Shown here piece by piece: positions 21,025 through 31,124 of a DNA stretch of 64,000 nucleotides. The stretch's first letter is position 1. Each line of letters opens with the position of its first letter. The notes below the pieces were generated by a model. That model searched no databases. It was not told where the DNA came from and was given only the letters and a program-made list of their open reading frames with translations. Location: the NCBI GenBank assembly GCA_022559845.1, contig CM040124.1, forward strand, positions 66,921,491-66,985,490. The letters are read 5' to 3'. The position numbers and the translations under genes are program-made. The stretch is from Amorphophallus konjac. Its lineage: Eukaryota; Streptophyta; Magnoliopsida; Alismatales; Araceae.

Positions 21025-22335
21025 ATGGCTCATCCTCCACTATTCAGTAGTTCAAATATTAAATTTTGGCTATATCGTATGCACAAGCATGTTAACTCTA
21101 TTAATCCACAATTGTGGAAGATTATCTCTCACCGTCCACATGAACTTCCTGAGGATAAGTCCAAGTGGACTCATGTTCACAAATTAAAAAATGATGATAA
21201 TGTGAGAGCTCTAAATTTAATGAAGGCTGTAATCGGTTCTGATGATTTTCCTTCCTTCTCAGATTGTAGCACTGCAAAGGAAATGTTTGATAGAGTGACT
21301 ACAACACACGTGGAACAGGGAGAAGAATGTCTCATGGCAAGAAGGAGTGATCAATCAGATGAGTCCTCATCCCAGGTAACCTCTGAGACCGAGGATACTA
21401 GCCATGATGAGTTAATTGCCATGCATGAGCATCTTCTAGATAAATATGAAAGAGTCAAATCAGGAAAGAGAAAAATAAGAAAAGAGAAAAATGCTGAAAT
21501 CACATGTCTAAAGGCTGAAAATGAAAAACTAAAATCTAAATTGAAGGAATTGATTGAAGATGTACACTCTGATGATAATGTACAGGAAAACTTAATCACT
21601 TCCTTAAAAGAGGAAAATGATTCTCTGCTGACTCAGAAGAAGGAAATTGAGAAATTAAAAGATAAGCTGATTGAAGAAAATGTCTACTGGAAAGATCAAA
21701 ATAAAAAACTAATGGTTCTTAATACTGTTTTTTCTGAAAAATGGCTGACAGTTGAAAAAGGGAAATCTATTCTGAAAGAAAATGAAGTGAGTATTGAATT
21801 CACATTGACACAGGAAAATGAGACTCTGAAGAGTCTGAATGATGAATTGCAAAATCAACTTATTTTGTGTGAAGACCACATTGTGTCTTTGGAAAGAGAA
21901 ATTGAAGATCTAAGAAACTCCCTGTCAAAATTTGTTAAGGGAAGAGACAATTTGAATAAGCTCCTGGGTAGGAATGTGAATTTCAAATATGCTAAATTTC
22001 CTACAAAGAAAAATGATTTCGGAAGAAATAAAGTTGCATATAAAAGAAAGATTTCTATATGTTCTGAATGTGGTAAGCTAGGCCACAAAGCTGCCAACTG
22101 TTGGCTAGTTGATTATGGAAAGAAAAATTTTCATGATAATCAAAGAAATACTGATGCTCATCTACATAGGCATCATACTTCAGCTAATTCGGTGGTGTCA
22201 TGTAGATGTTGTGGAAGGGTTGGTCATTCCATGAATAATTGCTATCTGTTGGAATTTGATGACTATCCTGCTAAGAAACCTGATAGGGGTAGTGCAGGAC
22301 CCAAGACTGCTTGGGTCTCTGCAGGATCAACTTGA
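21025..22335 (+). CDS. gag: Gag-like protein of Copia C (436 aa)
   Basis: This is the only intact retrotransposon reading frame in the window. The ATG at 21025 lies 108 bases after the primer-binding site and opens MAHPPLFSSSNIKFWLYRMH. Residues about 12-96 match the first half of a UBN2-type copia gag (WKIISHRPHELP, STAKEMFDRV). The second half of that domain and the usual first zinc knuckle are missing compared with the Copia A gag. Residues about 105-130 are acidic, about 130-310 form a long coiled coil, and two CCHC knuckles follow (CSECGKLGHKAANC at 346-359, CRCCGRVGHSMNNC at 393-406). It should bind element RNA and self-associate as a capsid component. Whether a half-length capsid domain can assemble alone is uncertain. 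Confidence 0.88.
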   Translation: MAHPPLFSSSNIKFWLYRMHKHVNSINPQLWKIISHRPHELPEDKSKWTHVHKLKNDDNVRALNLMKAVIGSDDFPSFSDCSTAKEMFDRVTTTHVEQGEECLMARRSDQSDESSSQVTSETEDTSHDELIAMHEHLLDKYERVKSGKRKIRKEKNAEITCLKAENEKLKSKLKELIEDVHSDDNVQENLITSLKEENDSLLTQKKEIEKLKDKLIEENVYWKDQNKKLMVLNTVFSEKWLTVEKGKSILKENEVSIEFTLTQENETLKSLNDELQNQLILCEDHIVSLEREIEDLRNSLSKFVKGRDNLNKLLGRNVNFKYAKFPTKKNDFGRNKVAYKRKISICSECGKLGHKAANCWLVDYGKKNFHDNQRNTDAHLHRHHTSANSVVSCRCCGRVGHSMNNCYLLEFDDYPAKKPDRGSAGPKTAWVSAGST

Positions 22336-24935
22336 TTGACTTGCTGCAGGTGTGCCTTAGAAGGAGAAATAAAAGGGGTCAACCAAGGCACTCAAAAAGA
22401 AAAACCCCATGATTCAATTCAGGTCAGTTCTGAAATCTGTTTTAAATTCATTATCTGAACTTGTGAGTATGAAAAATGAGAATTCCATGTTGATTTACTT
22501 GTTTGTTGTATGATCTTCTCTTGTCTAGTTGATCAGTCTGCATTCAAGACTCAGCTATTGAATTCAACTCTGCATATCTGATGCTCTTCTCGTACTATAT
22601 GTTGAACTGAATTTGAATGCTTCTTTAGTATTTACAGCTGATGCACTATACAGACTCAGCGTCCATGCATGTGTTTTGTGTTAATGCATTGCATGCTTGT
22701 TATTGAATGCACACTTGGACTGATTGTGTATAGACTGATTGTCATTACATGTGACAATGATGCTGTTCAATGCATGAAGGACCGCTTTATGTGGCATTGT
22801 CATACATGATCATCATGGTATATTAAATGGAACAAGTCGAAGGGCATATGGAGTATGTCTGGATGCTACTGACATGTGTGAGGTGGTCCTTGGACCAAGT
22901 CTTCCGCCTAGTGCCATGGGTCTAGTCTTCACGTAAAACAGTGAACTGCATCATATGTTGAAAAATCTGAAAAAAAAAGGTTAAAAATGCTCATGAATTG
23001 GATGCATAAACCTGAATTGATTGCATACTTGTTTAATGTATCCTTGGTGCATAGTCTGCATGTAGGACAGTATGTTGCATAGCAAGTTAATTCTGTGTTT
23101 GCATAATCATTCCTCATCAGCATTGTCTGAATTGATACCTCTGAACTCTACTCATCTGAAGTGCATATATGTGATTTGCATGTGTGTTTAAATGCATATT
23201 GTAAGGGGGAGTCAATGCATTGCATATAGGTTGTCAAATGCATACATTTGTCAGATTTCATAGCATATCCTTTCTTATTGATTTTGTTGACAAACCTTGA
23301 TCATATTCTGAAAAACTTTATGCTTCAAAAAAATCTCTCTTAACAATTGGTATCTCTCCTATCAATTGGTATCATTTGGCTTCAGAATTCTATCAGTCTT
23401 TCATGAAGATTTCAATGGGCTATCTCGATCATAAATCTGAAAATCTTGAACTAAAAATCTTCTATTATACGTTTTTATGAATGACTGAAATGACTCATGT
23501 GGTTTAAGTTTAATGTATTCAATGAGTTTGGCTTTAAAATCTCTTAAAAATACCTGAAGCATGTTTAATAAATCTTAACCATCTGTTTCATGCTATGTCT
23601 TGTGAAAACTCCTGAAATCTGCACTTTTGAATACATAACCTTAATTGGTTAAGTACATGAGATTAATATTGTTTTGAAGCAAATGAATGTTTCTGAAATG
23701 TCTAAAGGGTAATATCTGTCAGAGCAATGACATTGGTCACTGAGAAACACAAGTCCAAAGGACTGTGTCATGAGGTGCCTTAATTAACTCTGTAAAATGA
23801 GAATTCATTGAAAATCAGGCAGAGCAATGGCATGCACACTGAGAAATACAATTCACTCATTAAAAATTGAGCTGTAGTGTGTCATGATGTGTAAATGCTA
23901 ACTCTGTTTACATAAGGCATGACAGTTAGTCACACTAAGGGCTTAGGGATATTGGCCTCTGATCAAGGTATATCCTCTAGTTACAAGGTGTGTACTGAAC
24001 TAGAAAGCACGTAAAATTTGTAGCAAAGAAAATTGTTGAATAAATTGAAATATCTGAATATTGATGCCAAAAATCAAATTGCTACAACCCTAGACAAAAT
24101 CATATGACTTCATAATTGCTTGATTTCAATACTAGTACATGTAATTCTGAAAGAAGTCAATAGATTTGATTGTGTAAGACAAAGGGAGGATAATCAAGAT
24201 AAATATGAGGGCTTGGTTCATTTTTATTAAACCATGGTTTTAGATATCATTACAGAATTTTATTGATAAACTCTGCATACATCACGTTTGAACCATGATG
24301 TTCAATAAATGTCATTCATAAGCCCTTATGATAGAAGACTTTGAAAACTTATGCTTTAGATTTATGAGATTGATATCTCCTTGAAGATCTGGCAGAATTT
24401 CTTATGTTTGGAACATCCTTGAAAAATCTGTTAATTGAAACTCTTCTGCTCATGGTATTGACTCATTGACCTGAACCTCTCCTTGTTTGCCCCTGTGGTC
24501 TCCTTCTCTTTCATCTCATAAGATTCCACTTATTGAAGGGGAGATTCCAAGTCTTGCATCAATTTCATATCAATTGGCATCTATTCAGGGGGAGCATTCC
24601 TTGTCACACTGAATCATGTTCATATCATTTGTGACCTTGCATTCACATACTTAGGGGGAGTATTGCATTACTTGTTGCATCTGCATTTTTGCAATTTAAC
24701 CCTTCCCATGGCTTATTTTGTTTGTATCAAAGGGGGAGATATTGTATGCCAAAAAGGGAGAATCATGTTCTTGAAAGGAGGAGAAATTGACTGAACTCTT
24801 ATACATGCTATAATTTCTCAAATTATTTTTCTTTTTGATGAAGTCAAAGGGGGAGAATAATTTGAGTCTTCAGAATGCCTCAGAATGCCTCACATCATCA
24901 GAATGACTCAATGTATTGAAAGTGTTGCCATCATC
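22336..24935 (+). other. Copia C non-coding internal region
   Basis: These 2.6 kb follow the gag stop and hold no open frame with a recognisable domain; pol would normally be here. The sequence is AT-rich. From about 24535 on it has repeated GGGGGAG-type purine runs inside AT-rich text, as in the region after pol in SIRE-type elements. I read it as the 3' untranslated part left after loss of pol. Confidence 0.7.
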
Positions 24936-24949
24936 AAAAAGGGGGAGAT
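24936..24949 (+). other. Copia C polypurine tract
   Basis: AAAAAGGGGGAGAT directly precedes the 3' LTR start TGTTGTGCCCC at 24950. Similar GGGGGAG or GGGGAG runs lie upstream near 24537, 24587, 24652, 24731 and 24848. Confidence 0.92.
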
Positions 24950-27900
24950 TGTTGTGCCCCTGTGATTTTGATGATGGTTTTGATGATTGGTTGTTGATGT
25001 GAGCTTATCAAATGTTCAGTCATCTTGCTGCTCAGTTTAGATTAACATATTTGATGTTTCAGTCTTGTTACATGTTAAACTGATGCATAAAGCATTCATT
25101 CATTGCTGTGGTTTTGATGATTGATATTGTATTTTGATGATAGCAATGACATAGTGTTTTCATGACATTGTGCCTTGATGATTGCATCATGACTGTGACT
25201 GGTACAACTGATATATTGTTTATGTTAGACTTATATTATGTGCATAGTCTATACAGTGCTTCGTGGGGTTTATGCCCTAAGTCTATTCACTGCACAGCAA
25301 GCTCAAAGTCGATACATTGAGCGTCTCATGCATCATTCGTCTAAGTCCATACATTGGACTGTAGTGTGCATTTGGTGAACACATCGCAAGTCTAGACATT
25401 GCACTGAAGCATGCATTTCCTTAAAGTCTATACATCGGACTGATTTGCATTGGCTAAGTATATACAACGTCAGCTCATGCCTTGTCTTAGACAAAGTCTA
25501 TACAATGGCTTTGGGTCTCCAAGTCTATACAGCCTTTTGCTTCGCCAAAGTCTGTACATTGGTCTGCATAGGCTAAGTGTTTACATCGTCTGCTGTGAGG
25601 ACAGCAAGTCTGTACGCTGGCCTTCTTTCATGATAAACTACAAGTCTACACATTCAACTCTGGTCTTCCAAGTCTGTACAGCGTGAAGTCTATACTTTGG
25701 CACTGTAGCTCGCTCGTGCAAGTCTATACTTTGGACTGTTCTTCAAGTCTGTACATCAGATTTGACTCAATCTTCGTGCTGTTTCTGTACTTGAGCTTTC
25801 GTGTTGTTTCCCCTCACTAACACGAAAAGATCTCGTGTCGTATGAGCTTACAACACTTCGTGTTGATTTCCATGCGTAACAGGAAAGCATGTATGAGGTT
25901 AGACCTCGTGTCATTTCCCTTGTCTTCATCTTCGTGTTGTTTTAGTGTCTACGTCTCCGTGTTGTTTTTATGGTTCTGTCTGAGTGTTGGTCCTTCATTT
26001 TTGACTTAGTGTCTTTCTTGCCTTGACCACACTTTGTGTCGATTCTTGTTTTTCTTACCTCGTGTCGTTTTCTTCTTTTCTCGTGTAGGACGTATCTGAC
26101 CTCGTGTCATCTTCCCTATCATGTCTTCGTGTTGTTTTTGTCTTCAACACGTGTTAGTTCTGTTCAGTTCGTGTCGTTGTTAGTCCGTGTTGTTTTCAAC
26201 CCATGTCGATCACTGTTTTTACGTCGTATCGTTCCTGTTACACTTAGTGTCGTTCCTGTTTCGTCTTCATGTTGTCTTCACCCCGTGTCGATTTCAATTT
26301 CATCTTCGTGTCAAAATTACTTTGTTATCTCCATGACTTCGTGTCGTTTCTCCGTCTCAGGTCTTCGTGTCGTATTTTCCACACCGCGTGTCGTTGTCGC
26401 TTTAGTAACCTCACCTTGTATCGGTTACTGCTGCCTCCATGTCTTCGTGTCGTTTTTGTTTCACTGCGTGCAGAACATTGCAGCACCTCGTGTTGCTTTC
26501 TGTATACCATCTCGTGTCGTTTTCCAGTGAATCTCGTGTCATCTTTTACGTCTACTTGTTCAACCCCGTGTCAACTTCTCTGTTCGTCTTCGTGTTGTTT
26601 TCAACTCGTGACGATTTTTGTCATTTCACTTCGTGTCGTTTCCTTATTCTGTCTTCGTGTTGTCTCCGTGCTGTTGCCGTTTGTTAGCTCGTGTTGTTTC
26701 GTTCCAACCTCGTCCAGGTTTCTTCTAAAACGATGTTCTTCTGATAGGTCTATACAGAGTTATTCTTTAAACTAATGACTTATCCGATACCCTGTTTTAC
26801 AGGTGCTTTGATCGTGAAGCTTAAGGAGGGCACGTGATCCGAGGTTGGAATAAAGCCTACTGAGAGACTGCCACGTGGTCCGAATTCTTAGGGCTAGAAA
26901 TATGGAGGTCACACGTCGTGGCTGATGCTGCTGCTGCTGCTATATATATGAGACCTTCGTCCACAGATGAAGGTGATCGAGTTGGCGAGAAGAAAAGCGT
27001 ATACAGAGAGCCACGATCCAGATAGAAGAAGAAAAGAGAAAGAAGAAGAGTAGAAGGAGAAGAAGAGAGGTAGAGAGCTCGAGAAGAGTGTGAAGAGAAG
27101 AAGAAGCAGAGAGTGAGAGGAGATCAGAAGAAAGAGAAAGAAAGATAGAGAGTGAGCGAGAGAGCTCGTGAAGAAGAAGGAAGATCTTACCTGAAGATCC
27201 GTCTACTGGACCGTGGATCAAATCCAGGCCAGTCAGCTCCGTTGAGAGCCACATTGTGCACTTCATCTTTCAGCTTTCTGTTTTGCTGAAGTCATTTTCG
27301 TTTATTGTTTTTCCTTTGTTTTCTGGTTTGCTGTGTTTTCGATACTCTGTAGAGAGGTCGGGGTTCCTCCTGTTAGTTCAGGAGAAGGGAGATTGATACC
27401 TCCGGTTGCAAGCAAGCAGGTGGGCCGCTTGTGGGTTCCCTCCGGGTTGGAGGAAGGGAGATTTATCTTCGGTTGTGCTTCCCTCTGGTGTTCAGAGGAA
27501 GAGAGACTTGGGTCTCTAGGTTTCCCCTCCGGGTTGGAGGAAGGGAGACTTGTCTCCGGTTCTGGGCTTGTGGATTCAAGTCCAGGGGTTCCCTCCAGGT
27601 CTGGAGGAAGAGAGACCGTGTGTCTCTGGTTTGCTAGTGACTGGTGTCACTAGTGGTTCCCTCCGGTTGGGAGGAAGAGGGGAGGCTGTTCCCCTGGTCA
27701 AGCTGTTTGGCAGCATTTGTTGCAGACTGAGTCTGCTGTTTCTAGCGTGAGCTAGTGGTAGCCACACTCGGTTTGAGTGTGGGGTGGATGTAGGTCTGCT
27801 GGACCGAACCACCTAAAAACCTCTGTGCAGTGGTTTGATTTCTCTATATGTTTTTGCTTCCGCTAGATGTTTGCATAGGGGCGCTCCAAGTGTTTGATCA

Positions 27901-28195
27901 CAGGTTCATTAAATGATTTAATCAGATCTTGTTCTGAGTGTTTAATCTGTTGAGTGAGCGAAAGTTTATTTGAGTGAAAGAATGGTTTGAATGAATACTT
28001 AGGTGCGCTTTGCTTTGGTTGCTCACTGTCTGTTTGTTGAATTTCGCTACTGCTAATTAGTCTTTCAGACTTGATATATCTGTCTAGTTAGCATTCTAGA
28101 TAGTTAGTGAGCATCATATTTTTAATTGGGTGAAGGTTCTTAAATAGGGTATATTCATTCACCCCCCCCTTCTGAATACTGCACCTAACCCAACA
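24950..28195 (+). repeat. Copia C 3' LTR (3,246 bp)
   Basis: It matches the 5' LTR with scattered transitions, one deletion of about 30 bases in the TCGTGTCG array and a shorter C-run near 28162. Word arrays, TATA box and hairpin array are all kept. Confidence 0.95.
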
Positions 28196-28200
28196 ATTGT
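28196..28200. other. Target duplication of Copia C, right copy
   Basis: ATTGT follows the 3' LTR end CCCAACA and matches 17617-17621. Gypsy B1 pol resumes at 28201. Confidence 0.95.
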
Positions 28201-30951
28201 ATATTGAAGTCGAAGTCCTTGAGATATTCTAGCCAACGTCTTTGCCTCATATTTAGTTCCTTTTGTGAAAAGAGATACTTGAGACTCTTGTGATCAGAGT
28301 ATACAGTAAACTGTACTCCATAAAGATAATGTCTCCATATTTTGAGTGCAAATACCACCGCGGCCAATTCTAAGTCATGGATGGGGTAGTTTCTCTTCAT
28401 GCTTCTTAAATTGACGAGAAGAATAAGCTATAACCTTTCCTTGTTGCATTAGAACACATCCGAGGCCAATGCCACAAGCATCAGTGTATACCTCAAATTT
28501 CTCTCCTTCCATTGGTAAAGCTAAGACAGGAGCTGTAGTAAGATGATCCTTGAGAGTTTGGAAGCTTCTTTCACATTCCTCACTCCATTCATAACGGATC
28601 TCCTTGCGATTTAACCTTGTAAGTGGTACGGCGATTTTTAAGAAATCTTTGATGAATCGCCTGTAATAGCTAGCAAGACCTAAGAAACTTCGGATCTCGC
28701 TAGCATTGGTCGGTCTTTCCCAATTTCTTACAGCTTCAACTTTTGATGGATCTGCTGATAAGCCATCCTTTGATATAACATGTCCGAGAAAAGTCACTTC
28801 CTCAAGTCAGAATTCACACTTGCTGAGTTTTGCATATAATTGGTTTGTCCTCAATATTTGTAATGCAATCCTCAAATGCTCCCCATGCTCTTCCTTAGTC
28901 TTGGAATAAATTAATATATCATCAATAAAGACCACCACGAATTGATCCAAATAAGGCCTGAATATACTATTCATTAACGGCATAAAGGCAGTAGGGGCAT
29001 TCGTTAGTCCGAAAGGCATACCAACAAATTCATAATGGCCATACCTGCTTCTGAATGCAGTCTTATGAATGTCATCATCCATGATTTTTAGTTGATGATA
29101 TCCCGACCTGAGATCAATCTTTGAAAAATACATGGATCCAGATATTTGATCAAATAACTCATCGATTCTCGACAGTGGATACTTGTTCTTGATAGTGAGA
29201 TGATTCAACTGTCGATAATCGATGCATAACCTCATGGATCCATCCTTCTTCTTTACAAATAGCACAGGTGCTCCCCACGGGGAAGTACTCGGTCTAATGA
29301 ATCCTTTCTTAAGAAGTTCCATTAATTTCTCCTTTAACTCCTTGAGTTCAGCAGGGGACATTCTATAAGGTGCCTTAGAAACAGGTCCAGCACCAGGGAC
29401 TAAGTCGATGGTGAAGGCCACTTCTCTTTGTGGGGGTAATCCAGGCAAATCTTCCGGAAACACATCCGGAAATTCTTGCACAACTGGGATATCTTCTATC
29501 TTAGTTTCCTTAGCGTCCTTAATCGTGACCAATGCAAGGAAAGATACACATCCTTTCCTTATTAGCTTGCTAGCTCGGAGAGCCGAAATAAGAGGTGACT
29601 CGCTCCGACTCTTAGGGCTAGAATAGACTAGTTCTGGAAAGTCCTTGAAAGTAACCTTGCTATTACGGCAATCGACTGTTGCCTGGTATTTGGATAACCA
29701 ATCCGCTCCCAGTATGACATCATACTCCTTTAGATCTAAACATATGAGATCGATAGGAAGATTTCTTCCTTTTACCAAGACTTCACAGTTTTTATAATGC
29801 TGAGTAATATCGGTTTCGTTTCCGAGAGGAGTAGATAAAATTATTTTCATCCATTCCGGTTCCATAGGTAGTGGGTTAGCAAACTTCTTGGAAATAAAAG
29901 AATGTGATGCACCCGTATCAAATAAGACATGTGCATACTTGGAACAAACTTTCAGTGTACCTTCTACTAGTCCGCCTTCTTCTTCTTCGGTCTCCTTAAT
30001 TGCGTGAAGACGAGTGTTCTTGGTTATCGGGCGTTTTCCGTCGCTGGTTTGATCATTAAGTAATGGGCAATCGGGAATCCGATGATCACGGCTCCCACAA
30101 CGGAGACATGCTCCAAGTTTCCTCCAGCATTCTTCGGCTTTATGTCTAGCCTTGTCACAATGCTTGCATATTATATTCGAAGGTGTAGTAGTGATAGAGA
30201 AGGGCTTGGTCTTCTTAAATTTTTGGTCTTGAGAAGAAGTACCTCCAGTGCTAGGCCTCTTCTTGAAGTTGGGTTTAAAGGAACCTGAACTTGTAACTTG
30301 TTCCTTCTTATCCTTCCCACGGATTCAATCTGATAGCTCCGTGGCATCTTCTAACAATTGAGCTCGGCGTACTATCTCTGAGTAGACCTGAATATCCATT
30401 GGCACTAGCTGGGTCATATATTGGGGCCTGAGCCCATTAAGGAACCTCTTAGCTTTCATCTTCTCGGTGCTAACTAAGTGCTTAGCATACCGAGACAATC
30501 TAGAGAATTGTGCCTCGTACTCCGCCACCGATAATGACCGTTGCTTGAGTGCGGCAAATTCGATAGCTTTCTTTTCTTGGACTCGGTCTGAAAAATATTT
30601 ATTGTTGAAATGTTCAACAAATTCTTCCCAAGTAATTTGGTCTTGATTTATAGTAGCTTCGACTGACTCCCACCAGCATCGGGCATCCCTTTCTAGTTGG
30701 AAAGTAGCTAATAAGACTTTATCTTGATCCGTGCACTGCATAACACGGAATATACGCTCCGTCTCCCTGATCCAGTGCTCTACGTCATCCGGATCAGTAG
30801 AACCCATGAATTTGAGAGGGTTCATGTTCTTGAAGACTTGGTGGAGACTTCCGGCTCGTTGTGCACCTCCCTGTGCTACTTGTTGCAGCACTTGGGTCAT
30901 GCCTTGGAGTGTACGCTGCATGTTGCGCCACTGAGCACGTTCGGCAGCCAT
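28201..30951 (-). pseudogene. gag-pol: Gypsy B1 gag, protease, reverse transcriptase and RNase H remnant
   Basis: Reading down from the ATG at 30951 ([14 protein letters not shown]), this holds gag, the two zinc knuckles, protease ([13 protein letters not shown]), reverse transcriptase ([11 protein letters not shown]) and RNase H ([13 protein letters not shown]), then runs into Copia C at 28200. Breaks relative to B2 are an Arg-to-TGA near 30325, a Trp-to-TGA near 28805, and an extra base near 28395 that shifts the frame at the KHEENYP position of RNase H. The rest of the reading is nearly identical to B2. The integrase half lies on the other side of Copia C (16023-17616). Confidence 0.92.
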
Positions 30952-31105
30952 TATCCTATAATTACAATAACTATGTTAGTATATACTCGCGTTAAGGGCT
31001 TTTAAGTTTTTATGTTAACTCAACCCTTGGTTCTACCCAATCTCACTGGTTAAAGGTTTGAACCTATCCTTGGACTTGGGTTTTCCTAGGAATTGAATAC
31101 CCTAG

Positions 31106-31117
31106 GCTCTGATACCA
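31106..31117 (-). other. Gypsy B1 primer-binding site (tRNA-iMet)
   Basis: The minus strand reads TGGTATCAGAGC seven bases inside the LTR2 end at 31125. The B2 equivalent is at 38682-38693 with the same spacing. Confidence 0.92.
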
Positions 31118-31124
31118 CAAAAAC

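Larger units (their letters stand above)
17622..28195 (+). mobile_element. Copia C: complete gag-only copia element (10,574 bp)
   Basis: Two full LTRs (17622-20902 and 24950-28195), a primer-binding site, a polypurine tract and a perfect 5-bp target duplication define an intact insertion. The 4.0-kb internal region encodes only a gag-like protein; I see no protease, integrase, reverse transcriptase or RNase H. This matches the TR-GAG type of non-autonomous LTR element described in plants, which would need enzymes from an autonomous relative. The LTRs differ at about 9 of the first 560 bases, all transitions except one, plus an indel of about 30 bases near 18985. It inserted into Gypsy B1 pol. 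Confidence 0.92.
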
